This document shows positions 6,536-13,162 of a stretch of DNA of 15,325 nt, piece after piece. A program made the position numbers and the translations under genes. Source of the stretch: an uncultured Clostridia bacterium (lineage in GTDB: Bacteria > Bacillota > Clostridia > Oscillospirales > UMGS1783); contig CALBKB010000207.1 in the NCBI GenBank assembly GCA_937892635.1, forward strand, positions 1-15,325, in the 5' to 3' direction. Within the stretch, counting starts at the first letter, position 1. Each line of letters starts with the position of its first letter. Under the pieces are notes generated by a model. That model saw nothing but the letters and a program-made list of their open reading frames with translations. It did not search any database and had not been told where the DNA came from.

Positions 6536-7186
6536 ATGAAGACGAAATTTGCTCTATTTGACATTGATAACACCTTATTTCGGGGGGACAGTTTGTTCTC
6601 CCTATATCGGTTTGGGGTCAAGCGCCATCCCGTCTATCTGCTGACCTTGCCGCTGTTGGCCCTCGCCATTGTGTTGACCCTTTTGCACCTGCTCCCCATC
6701 GAGTGGTGTAAGGCCCTCTTCTATTCACCCCTGGCGTCGTTATCCGAGCAAGATCGGGACGAATTTTTTGACGGCGTGCTCATGAAACGGCGCATTCCCA
6801 AGAGTTGGGAAGCGCTCTTGCAGGCCAAGGCCGACGGCTACCACGTGTTACTGGTCTCGGCCTCGCCCGAGCTCTATCTGCGCCCCTCGCTCACCCGCTG
6901 TCTGTGCGACGGGCTGATCGGCTCGCGCCTGCGCACGAGAAAGGATGGGCGCCCCTCGCCGTTGCCCGACGGCAAAAACTGCGCCGGCTACGAAAAGGTG
7001 CGCCGCATCGGCGCCTATTGCCAAACGCAGGGGCTGACCATCGACAAGAAACATTCCATCGGCTTTTCCGATTCCGACCGCGACCGTCACATGCTGGCTT
7101 TGGTCGGCACCGCCACCCGCGTTACCAAGCAGGGGCGGCACATCCCGTATATGACAAGGAAAAAAGTCATATCCCAAACCCCGTAA
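6536..7186 (+). CDS. HAD-superfamily phosphatase (HAD-IB/SerB-like), possibly membrane-associated
   Basis: A 216-residue protein with the four HAD motifs: DIDNTLF with nucleophile D9 and acid D11; VSASPE near residue 107; a lysine region around GKNCAGYEK; and GFSDSDRDRHML near residue 182. HAD-IB enzymes hydrolyse phosphate monoesters using an aspartyl-phosphate intermediate and magnesium; the substrate cannot be predicted. Between motif I and II lies an unusual hydrophobic run (about residues 33-55, from VYLLTLPLLALAIVL), possibly a membrane anchor or part of the cap. The start is fixed by motif I lying close to the N-terminus. The ATG has a GAGG only one base away, too close for a normal ribosome site. 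It follows gerB by 31 bases but has its own vegetative promoter, so it is probably not a receptor component. A terminator follows. Confidence 0.85.
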   Translation: MKTKFALFDIDNTLFRGDSLFSLYRFGVKRHPVYLLTLPLLALAIVLTLLHLLPIEWCKALFYSPLASLSEQDRDEFFDGVLMKRRIPKSWEALLQAKADGYHVLLVSASPELYLRPSLTRCLCDGLIGSRLRTRKDGRPSPLPDGKNCAGYEKVRRIGAYCQTQGLTIDKKHSIGFSDSDRDRHMLALVGTATRVTKQGRHIPYMTRKKVISQTP

Positions 7187-7195
7187 AATTTCGAC

Positions 7196-7220
7196 AAATG
7201 CCGCTTTTAGCGGCATTTTT
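7196..7220 (+). terminator. Rho-independent terminator after the HAD gene
   Basis: Arms AAATGCCGC and GCGGCATTT form a nine-base-pair stem with a TTTTA loop, followed directly by a T run (7216-7220). It lies 10 bases after the stop of the HAD gene and just upstream of the recA promoter, so it separates the two units. Confidence 0.85.
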
Positions 7221-7223
7221 CTA

Positions 7224-7252
7224 TTGTAATTAGGGGGTAATTATAGTATAAT
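7224..7252 (+). promoter_or_regulatory. Sigma-A promoter of recA
   Basis: TTGTAA (7224-7229) and TATAAT (7247-7252) are 17 bases apart. The predicted start near 7259 gives a 27-base leader with a GGAG ribosome site (7272-7275) ten bases before the ATG. I found no proper Gram-positive LexA box (GAAC-N4-GTTC) in this region. Confidence 0.75.
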
Positions 7253-7285
7253 AAAGGCAGATCAAAAGAACGGAGTTGCCACATC

Positions 7286-8398
7286 ATGGATAATAAAAAC
7301 AAAGCATTGGAAACGGCCATGTCCACCATTGAAAAGAAGTTCGGCAAGGGCTCGATCATGAAGCTGGGCTCGCAGAGTGCGCTGACCATTGAGCACGTGC
7401 CGACCGGTTCCCTTTCGCTGGATCTGGCGCTTGGTTGCGGCGGCTATCCCAAGGGTCGCATTATTGAAGTTTACGGTCCCGAGTCTTCGGGTAAGACCAC
7501 GGTGGCGCTGCATGCCGTGGCGCAGGTGCAAAAGGCAGGCGGCACAGCCGCATTTATCGACGCCGAACATGCGCTCGACCCTGCCTACGCTCAGAATTTG
7601 GGCGTTGATGTGGACGAATTGCTGGTCGCCCAGCCCGACGACGGCGAGCAGGCATTGGAGATTGCCGATGAATTGGTGCGAAGCGGCGCCATTGATATTC
7701 TGGTTGTCGACTCGGTAGCCGCCTTGGTGCCCAAGGCCGAGATTGAGGGCGAAATGGGCGATTCGCACGTGGGTCTGCATGCCCGTCTGATGTCGCAAGC
7801 CCTTCGCAAACTGTCGGGCGTAGTATCCCGTGCCGGCTGCATTGCCATTTTCATCAACCAGCTGCGTGAAAAGGTGGGCGTTATGTACGGCTCGCCCGAA
7901 GTGACCACCGGCGGGCGCGCGCTGAAATTCTTTGCCACCATTCGTATGGACGTACGCCGCACCGAATCGTTGAAGGTGCAGGGTCAGGTGGTGGGCAACC
8001 ACGTGCGGGTCAAGGTCGTGAAAAACAAGGTGGCGCCGCCCTTCCGTGAAGCCGAATTCGATATCATGTTCGGCACCGGCATCTCCCGTGAGGGTGAGAT
8101 CGTCGATCTGGGTGTGAAGTACGATATTATTGATAAATCGGGCTCTTGGTTCTCCTACAACGGCGAGCGCTTGGGCCAGGGGCGTGACAATGTCAAATTG
8201 ACGCTGGCCAGCGACCATAAACTCTCCGAGGAAATCGCCGCCAAGATCATGGCCGCCGTTGAAGCCGAGCGTGAGGCGCAGGGTGCCTTCAAGGGTAAGA
8301 ACAAGCCTACTCTCGACGCGCCGCCCGCCGCACCTGCCGCCCCCGTCAAGGAGGACAAGACTCCTAACGTGGTCATTTCGGCCGACGATTTTGAATAA
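7286..8398 (+). CDS. recA: RecA recombinase
   Basis: A 370-residue RecA that forms filaments on single-stranded DNA, drives strand exchange and stimulates LexA self-cleavage. Visible features: Walker A GPESSGKT (residues 64-71), catalytic glutamate E94 in FIDAEHALDP, Walker B ILVVDS with D142, the L1-loop region EIEGEMGDSHVGLHARLMSQ, and the L2-loop region INQLREKVGVMYGSPEVTTGGRALKF. The C-terminal tail is alanine/proline-rich then acidic, ending SADDFE, as in many RecA proteins, where the acidic end tempers DNA binding. Length is slightly above the B. subtilis protein (348). It has its own vegetative promoter and a terminator upstream. The stop shares one base with the recX start (TAATG), which supports coupled expression of RecA with its modulator. 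Confidence 0.99.
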   Translation: MDNKNKALETAMSTIEKKFGKGSIMKLGSQSALTIEHVPTGSLSLDLALGCGGYPKGRIIEVYGPESSGKTTVALHAVAQVQKAGGTAAFIDAEHALDPAYAQNLGVDVDELLVAQPDDGEQALEIADELVRSGAIDILVVDSVAALVPKAEIEGEMGDSHVGLHARLMSQALRKLSGVVSRAGCIAIFINQLREKVGVMYGSPEVTTGGRALKFFATIRMDVRRTESLKVQGQVVGNHVRVKVVKNKVAPPFREAEFDIMFGTGISREGEIVDLGVKYDIIDKSGSWFSYNGERLGQGRDNVKLTLASDHKLSEEIAAKIMAAVEAEREAQGAFKGKNKPTLDAPPAAPAAPVKEDKTPNVVISADDFE

Positions 8399-9027
8399 TG
8401 ACGGTAACCGATCTCAAAGAGGGCAAGCGGGGCCTGATCTATCTGTTTTTAGACGGAGAATTTGCTCTGTCGGTCTACCCCGATTTGCTGTATGAGCATC
8501 ATATTCAAAAGGGCAGCGTGCTGGATGCCGCTGCCCTTTCTTCTCTGACGCGGGCGCAAAACACCCGCTACGCCCGTCACCGCGCGCTGGATATCCTCTC
8601 GCACGGCGACTGCTCGGAGAAAATGCTCTCGGATAAATTGATCACCCGAGGCATTGACCCGTGCGACGCGGCGGCTGCCGTGGCCTACTGCATCGAAAAA
8701 GGGTTTATCGACGATGCGCGGCTGTTGCCCCGTTTTGTGCGGCACTATTTTCAAACCAAGGGTTACGGTCTGTTGCGGGTGCGCCAGGCGCTGCTGCAAA
8801 AAGGCTTTGCCCGTGAGGATATTGATGCGGCGCTGGACGAGTATCAAGCCGACAGCATTCCCACCCTGATCGGCTATTTGCAGGGCTTCCCGCCCGAAAA
8901 ACTCAGCGACCGCAAAGAACGTGCCAAGATCATACAAAAACTCATGCGCAAAGGCTTTGTTTACGGCGATATTCGCACGGCGCTGAGCCGATTCGCCGAT
9001 TGTCAACCGGAGGACTTTGATGAATAA
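8398..9027 (+). CDS. recX: Recombination regulator RecX
   Basis: A 209-residue protein of the RecX family, which binds RecA filaments and tunes recombination. It shows the family features: an N-terminal segment with GLIYLFLDGEFALSV, the helical repeats RALDILSHGDCSEKMLSDKL and GFIDDARLLPRFVRHYFQTKGYG (residues about 100-122), then LLRVRQALLQKGFAREDIDAAL, and a third, shorter repeat near the C-terminus with RAKIIQKLMRKGFVYGDI. The helical YCxxxGFIDD element is diagnostic. The ATG overlaps the recA stop by one base and has no good ribosome site of its own, so translation should depend on ribosomes finishing recA. This keeps RecX below RecA. The end overlaps rimO by eight bases. Confidence 0.93.
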   Translation: MTVTDLKEGKRGLIYLFLDGEFALSVYPDLLYEHHIQKGSVLDAAALSSLTRAQNTRYARHRALDILSHGDCSEKMLSDKLITRGIDPCDAAAAVAYCIEKGFIDDARLLPRFVRHYFQTKGYGLLRVRQALLQKGFAREDIDAALDEYQADSIPTLIGYLQGFPPEKLSDRKERAKIIQKLMRKGFVYGDIRTALSRFADCQPEDFDE

Positions 9028-10339
9028 CGTTTGCCTGATTTCCCTGGGCTGCCCCAAAAATTTAGTGGATAGCGAAACGATGCTCGGCGCCTTGGCTCAG
9101 GCCGATTTCGCCCTTGTCAGCGACCCCGAGCAGGCCGATGCCGTCATTATCAACACCTGCGGCTTTATCGAGTCGGCCAAAAAAGAGGCCATCGAACAGA
9201 TCCTGGCCGCCATCGCCCTCAAAGAAGCGGGCGGTATACGCGCCATTGTGGTAACCGGCTGCCTGTCCCAGCGGTATCAGGACGAAATCGCCGCCGCCTT
9301 CCCCGAGGTGGATGCCTTCTTGGGCACGACCAGCCAGTGCCATATCGTTGACACCCTCAACGCCGTGCTGCGCGGCAAGGGCTGTTGCGTCTTTGACGGC
9401 GAGAACGATCCCCCCTATTTCGGGCCGCGTCTGGTATCGACACCTCCCTACACCGCCTATCTGAAAATTGCCGAAGGCTGTAACAACCGCTGCACCTACT
9501 GCGCCATCCCCCTCATTCGCGGCCCGCTGCGCTCGATCGAGCAGGAGCCGTTGCTGGAACAGGCGCGCGCCCTGGTGGAAAACGGGGCCAAGGAACTGAT
9601 CGTGGTAGCGCAGGACACCACCGCCTACGGCGTTGACCGCGGACGGCGCGAGCTGCCCGAACTGCTTGAAAAACTCTGCCGGATCGAAGGCTTGGAGTGG
9701 GTGCGTATGCTCTATTGCTACCCCGACAAGATCGACGACGCCCTGCTGCAAACCATGCAAAACCAGCCGAAGATCCTGCCCTATCTGGACATCCCCATTC
9801 AACACGCCGACGGCGGCATTCTCAAAGCCATGAACCGTCCGGGCGATTATGAGAGCCTGATCGCGCTCATCGAGCGCATCCGCACCTATCTGCCCGACGT
9901 GACACTGCGCACCACGCTCATCGTCGGTTTCCCCGGCGAGACGCAGGAGCAGTTTGAGACCCTCTGCCGTTTTGTTAAGACGGCTCGCTTTGACAAGCTG
10001 GGCGTCTTTGCCTATTCGCCCGAAGAGGGCACGCCTGCCGCCGCATTGCCCAACCAGATCGACGAAGAGGAAAAGGCGCGGCGGTTGGACGTGATCATGC
10101 AGCTGCAACAACGCATTTCGGCTGAAAAATTAGAGGAAAAGATCGGCGCGGTACTGGACGTGCTGGTGGAAGAATATGATGAAGAAAGCGAGTGCTTTGT
10201 CGGTCGAACCAAGGGCGACGCGCCCGATATCGACGGCAAAATCTTCTTCCACGCCAACGACCTTGAGGCGGGCGATCGGGTGAGGGTTCGTATCACCGCA
10301 GCGCTCGACTATGACTTGATCGGAGAACTTGACACATGA
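9020..10339 (+). CDS. rimO: Ribosomal protein S12 methylthiotransferase RimO
   Basis: A 439-residue radical-SAM methylthiotransferase that adds a methylthio group to a conserved aspartate of ribosomal protein S12. The N-terminal MTTase domain has C11 (ISLGCPKN), C47 (INTCGFI) and C81 (VTGCLSQ) for one iron-sulfur cluster. The radical-SAM motif is C154-C158-C161 (EGCNNRCTYCAIPLIRGPLRS). A TRAM domain follows (about residues 375-439, VLVEEYDEES to LIGEL). The GPLRS sequence and full domain order favour RimO over its tRNA-acting relatives MiaB and MtaB. A TTG lies one codon upstream, but the ATG at 9020 has a GGAGG site (9009-9013) with six-base spacing. It overlaps recX by eight bases and pgsA by four (ATGA), making a tightly coupled run. 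Confidence 0.97.
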   Translation: MNNVCLISLGCPKNLVDSETMLGALAQADFALVSDPEQADAVIINTCGFIESAKKEAIEQILAAIALKEAGGIRAIVVTGCLSQRYQDEIAAAFPEVDAFLGTTSQCHIVDTLNAVLRGKGCCVFDGENDPPYFGPRLVSTPPYTAYLKIAEGCNNRCTYCAIPLIRGPLRSIEQEPLLEQARALVENGAKELIVVAQDTTAYGVDRGRRELPELLEKLCRIEGLEWVRMLYCYPDKIDDALLQTMQNQPKILPYLDIPIQHADGGILKAMNRPGDYESLIALIERIRTYLPDVTLRTTLIVGFPGETQEQFETLCRFVKTARFDKLGVFAYSPEEGTPAAALPNQIDEEEKARRLDVIMQLQQRISAEKLEEKIGAVLDVLVEEYDEESECFVGRTKGDAPDIDGKIFFHANDLEAGDRVRVRITAALDYDLIGELDT

Positions 10340-10896
10340 AAAACCTTCCCAATATCCTATCGGTAATCCGTGCCCTGCTGGCCATTGTGGTGCTGGTGCT
10401 GTTGGTGGTCATTGACCCGACGACCCATCGTTTGGCCTTTATTCTGGGACCCGGACTTCTCTTTCTGATTGCCGCGCTGACCGACACGCTCGACGGCCAG
10501 ATCGCGCGGCGCAAAAATCTGGTCAGTGATTTCGGTAAGTTTATCGACCCGATCGCCGACAAGATCCTCACCGCCTTTGCCCTGCTCGGTTTTCTCTTTG
10601 TTGACGCCGACCAAGGCGGTGTGGTGCTGCTGATCAATTTGGCCGTGACCCTGCTTCGCGAGTTTGCGGTAGCCTCTCTGCGCATGATGGCCGCCAAAAA
10701 CGGCGTGGTCATTGCCGCCGATTGGGCGGGCAAGATCAAAACGGTGTTGCAGATGGTGGCCATCGGCGGCTATTTCTTCTTCATCGCCACCCCCTATCTG
10801 TGGATCGCCCAAAGCCTGACGGTGGCAGCCACGGTGATGACGGTGATATCGGGCGGACTGTATCTGAAAAATTATTTTAACGCCACCCAATCTTAA
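10336..10896 (+). CDS. pgsA: CDP-diacylglycerol--glycerol-3-phosphate 3-phosphatidyltransferase
   Basis: A 186-residue integral membrane enzyme that makes phosphatidylglycerophosphate, the first committed step to phosphatidylglycerol and cardiolipin. The CDP-alcohol phosphotransferase signature is complete: D50, D53, G54, A57, R58, G67, D71 and D75 in the spacing D-x2-DG-x2-AR-x8-G-x3-D-x3-D. The start NLPNILSVIRALL is typical of PgsA. About four to six hydrophobic helices surround the motif. The ATG overlaps the rimO stop (ATGA), with a GGAG (10322-10325) upstream. No terminator is seen between this gene and the T-box promoter that begins within a few bases of the stop, so the T-box terminator may also end pgsA transcripts. 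Confidence 0.96.
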   Translation: MKNLPNILSVIRALLAIVVLVLLVVIDPTTHRLAFILGPGLLFLIAALTDTLDGQIARRKNLVSDFGKFIDPIADKILTAFALLGFLFVDADQGGVVLLINLAVTLLREFAVASLRMMAAKNGVVIAADWAGKIKTVLQMVAIGGYFFFIATPYLWIAQSLTVAATVMTVISGGLYLKNYFNATQS

Positions 10897-10898
10897 TG

Positions 10899-10927
10899 TT
10901 TACAAATTCCCATTTATTTGGTATAAT
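10899..10927 (+). promoter_or_regulatory. Sigma-A promoter of the cysE-cysS operon
   Basis: TTTACA (10899-10904) and TATAAT (10922-10927) have a 17-base spacer, with an extended -10 TG at 10919-10920. It is the closest consensus match in the window, and it starts three bases after the pgsA stop. The predicted start is about 10934. Confidence 0.85.
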
Positions 10928-10933
10928 GTAGTA

Positions 10934-11140
10934 AGCGGTAAAATACGCTTCCTCCTTGCAGCAGAGAGAAGATGTCGATAGGCTGAAAGCATCTTCGGCA
11001 AGCGTGGCGTTGTGCGGCCGCCCTTAGCGTCGGGTAATGCCGACCGGCTCACCCCGTTATCGGTGAACAACGAGCAATAAATCGGAGTGGAACCGCGAAA
11101 TTTTCGCCTCCGTAGCCTTAGGGCTACGGAGGTGTTTTTA
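10934..11140 (+). ncRNA. T-box riboswitch leader sensing tRNA-Cys
   Basis: The leader has the conserved T-box (TGGAACCGCG, 11088-11097) before a terminator. Stem I can be folded from TAAGCGG (10932-10938) with CCGC(CC)TTA (11018-11026), CTTGC (10955-10959) with GCAAG (10998-11002) and GAAGATG (10968-10974) with CATCTTC (10990-10996); the distal loop carries the AGAGA and GGCTGAAAG motifs. The specifier loop then contains TGC (11013-11015), a cysteine codon. A stem III-like hairpin lies at about 11048-11065. In the antiterminator, CGGAG (11083-11087) pairs with CTCCG (11108-11112). The bulge reads TGGA, complementary to UCCA, which fits the U73 discriminator of tRNA-Cys. Uncharged tRNA-Cys should stabilise the antiterminator and let transcription reach cysE-cysS. 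Confidence 0.92.
11107..11139 (+). terminator. T-box attenuator terminator
   Basis: CCTCCGTAGCC (11107-11117) and GGCTACGGAGG (11122-11132) form a perfect 11-pair stem with a TTAG loop, followed by a T-rich run (from 11135). The left arm contains the CTCCG that would otherwise pair in the antiterminator, so the two folds exclude each other. It lies 18 bases before the cysE start. Confidence 0.93.
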
Positions 11141-11156
11141 TTTTTTGGAGTACGTT

Positions 11157-11777
11157 ATGTTTGAACAGTTAAAAAAAGATATTGCCGCCGTCAAGGCTAA
11201 CGACCCGGCGGCGCGCAGCAGTGCCGAGATCTTTTTCCTCTACTCGGGGCTGCACGCCCTGCAATGGTACCGATTCGCCCATTGGATGTGGCAGCACAAA
11301 CATTATTTCATCGCCCGCTGGGCCTCGCAACACGCCCGCCGCAAAACGGGCATCGAGATCCATCCCGCCGCCCAAATCGCCCGCGGCGTCTTTATCGACC
11401 ACGGCATGGGCGTGGTCATCGGCGAAACGGCCGTGATCGACGAGGGCTGTGTCCTCTATCAGGGAGTAACGCTGGGCGGTACCGGTAAGGATAAGGGTAA
11501 GCGCCATCCGACGCTGGGCAAGAACGTGATGGTGGGCGCCGGCGCCAAGGTGCTGGGTCCCTTTACGGTGGGGGATAATTCCAAGATTGCCGCCAACTCG
11601 GTGGTGCTTTCCGAGATCCCGCCCAACTGTACGGCGGTGGGGATTCCCGCCAAGATCGTGAAGATGGACGGCAAGCGTATCGACGCCAAGACCGATCAGA
11701 TTCACATGCCCGATCCGGTCATCCAGCAGATCTGCCGCCTGGAGCATCGTATTCAACAACTCGAACAGGAGAAATAA
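11157..11777 (+). CDS. cysE: Serine O-acetyltransferase
   Basis: A 206-residue enzyme that acetylates L-serine with acetyl-CoA, giving O-acetylserine for cysteine synthesis. A helical N-terminal part (residues about 1-60) leads into a left-handed beta-helix of hexapeptide repeats (about 68-170). Landmarks are catalytic H82 in FIDHGMGVVIGETAVI, the GVTLGGTGKDKGKRHPTLG loop with H117, and VGIPAKIV near the C-terminus. The protein has the short N-terminal domain of the Gram-positive type (about 210-220) rather than the longer enterobacterial form. The ATG at 11157 has a GGAG site at 11147-11150; an in-frame TTG four codons upstream is less likely. It lies directly behind the T-box terminator and two bases before cysS, so cysteine synthesis and cysteine charging are controlled together by tRNA-Cys charging. 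Confidence 0.96.
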   Translation: MFEQLKKDIAAVKANDPAARSSAEIFFLYSGLHALQWYRFAHWMWQHKHYFIARWASQHARRKTGIEIHPAAQIARGVFIDHGMGVVIGETAVIDEGCVLYQGVTLGGTGKDKGKRHPTLGKNVMVGAGAKVLGPFTVGDNSKIAANSVVLSEIPPNCTAVGIPAKIVKMDGKRIDAKTDQIHMPDPVIQQICRLEHRIQQLEQEK

Positions 11778-11779
11778 CC

Positions 11780-13162
11780 ATGATCATCTACAACACCATG
11801 TCCCGCAAGAAGGAAGAGCTGCGCACTCTCGTTGATGGCGAGGTATCCATCTATTCCTGCGGTCCGACGGTTTACAACTTTGCCCATATCGGCAACCTGC
11901 GCACCTATATCTTTATGGATCAGCTGCGCCGCACCCTCAAGCGCGCCGGCTACAACCTGCGCCATTGCATGAACATTACCGACGTGGGGCATCTGACCAG
12001 TGACGGTGACGAGGGCGAGGATAAAATGGCCAAAGCCTCGCGCGAGCAGAAAAAGGACCCTATGGAGATCGCCGCCTTCTACACCGAGATTTTTATGAAG
12101 GATCTGGATCGGCTCAACATCTCCAAGCCCGAATTCATCCCCCGCGCCACCGATAACATCCCCCAAATGATCGACTTCGTGCAGGGGCTCATCGACAAGG
12201 GCTACGGATATGAAACCAGCGACGCCATCTATTACGATATCGCCGCCTTCCCCGGCTACGGCAAGCTCTCCCGCCTCAACCTCGAGGAGCAGCAGGCAGG
12301 CGCACGCGTTGAGGTCAACGATGAAAAGCGCCATCCCGCCGACTTTGCGCTGTGGAAGAAGGCCGAGCCCAACCACATCATGCAGTGGCCCTCGCCTTGG
12401 GGCATGGGCTTCCCCGGCTGGCACATTGAATGCTCGGCCATGGGTCTGCGCTATCTGGGCGAGCGCTTTGACATCCACACCGGCGGCGTGGATCATATTC
12501 CCATTCACCACGAAAACGAGATCGCCCAGTCGGAAGGTCTGCTCGGGCACCCGGCGGCCGATAACTGGATGCACAGCGAATTTATGCTGGTCAACGGCGG
12601 TAAGATGAGCAAGTCCCTGCGCAACACCTACACCATCGACCAACTGATTGAGGAGGGCTACGATCCCCTCTCCTTCCGCTATTTCTGCCTCAACGCCCAC
12701 TACCGCTCCAAGCTCAATTTCACCTGGGAGGGTATGAAGTCGGCCCAGAAATCGCTGGAGAACCTGAAAAATACCACCGCCCGTCATAAGGACGCCGACG
12801 GCGAGGTGAGCGACGAGGTCATCGACAACTTCCGCAAGGAGTTTGACGAGGCGGTATTTGACGATCTGAACATTCCCAAGGCCCTGGGTGTGGTTTGGAA
12901 CATGGCCCGTTACGAGGTCAAGAGCCGCAAGATCTATGATCTGATCCTCGATTGCGACAGCGTGCTGGCGTTGGATCTGGATCGGCCGCTCAACGTTAAG
13001 GAGCTCTCGCTCGACGCTGAGATCGAAGCGCTCATCGAGCAGCGGCAGACGGCTCGCAAAAACCGTGACTTTGCCACCGCCGACCGCATCCGCGACGACC
13101 TCAAGGCCCGCGGCATCGTGTTGGAAGATACGCCGCAGGGCGTCAAGTGGCACAAAGCCTGA
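11780..13162 (+). CDS. cysS: Cysteinyl-tRNA synthetase
   Basis: A 460-residue class I aminoacyl-tRNA synthetase that charges tRNA-Cys. It has the HIGN motif (residues 36-39), the KMSKS motif (275-279), and the zinc site: C27 (YSCGPT), C218 (WHIECSAM), H243 and E247 (HHENE), spaced as in the known enzyme. The substrate-binding region GGVDHIPIHHENEIAQSE and a C-terminal DALR-like helical domain with ARKNRDFATADRIRDDL are also present. Length is typical (about 460). The ATG has a CAGGAG site upstream and follows cysE by two bases. Its TGA stop shares one base with the ATG of recG (TGATG). In many Firmicutes cysS is followed by the mini-ribonuclease III gene; here it is recG instead. Confidence 0.98.
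   Translation: MIIYNTMSRKKEELRTLVDGEVSIYSCGPTVYNFAHIGNLRTYIFMDQLRRTLKRAGYNLRHCMNITDVGHLTSDGDEGEDKMAKASREQKKDPMEIAAFYTEIFMKDLDRLNISKPEFIPRATDNIPQMIDFVQGLIDKGYGYETSDAIYYDIAAFPGYGKLSRLNLEEQQAGARVEVNDEKRHPADFALWKKAEPNHIMQWPSPWGMGFPGWHIECSAMGLRYLGERFDIHTGGVDHIPIHHENEIAQSEGLLGHPAADNWMHSEFMLVNGGKMSKSLRNTYTIDQLIEEGYDPLSFRYFCLNAHYRSKLNFTWEGMKSAQKSLENLKNTTARHKDADGEVSDEVIDNFRKEFDEAVFDDLNIPKALGVVWNMARYEVKSRKIYDLILDCDSVLALDLDRPLNVKELSLDAEIEALIEQRQTARKNRDFATADRIRDDLKARGIVLEDTPQGVKWHKA

Noticed and set aside
7266..7278. Possible LexA/DinR box near the recA ribosome site
   Set aside because: GAAC and GTT are separated by three bases rather than four and the right half lacks the final C, so it does not meet the consensus.
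9062..10111. Minus-strand open frame of 349 codons opposite rimO
   Set aside because: Composition follows the codon bias of rimO on the other strand; no recognisable motifs.
10933..10950. Isolated hairpin AAGCG...CGCTT at the start of the cys leader, considered as a pgsA terminator
   Set aside because: There is no T run after it, and the same bases are better used in stem I of the T-box.
11753..13153. Long open frame (466 codons) on the minus strand opposite cysS
   Set aside because: It is a mirror of a certain cysS gene in a GC-rich genome, has no family resemblance, and lacks a ribosome site and operon context.
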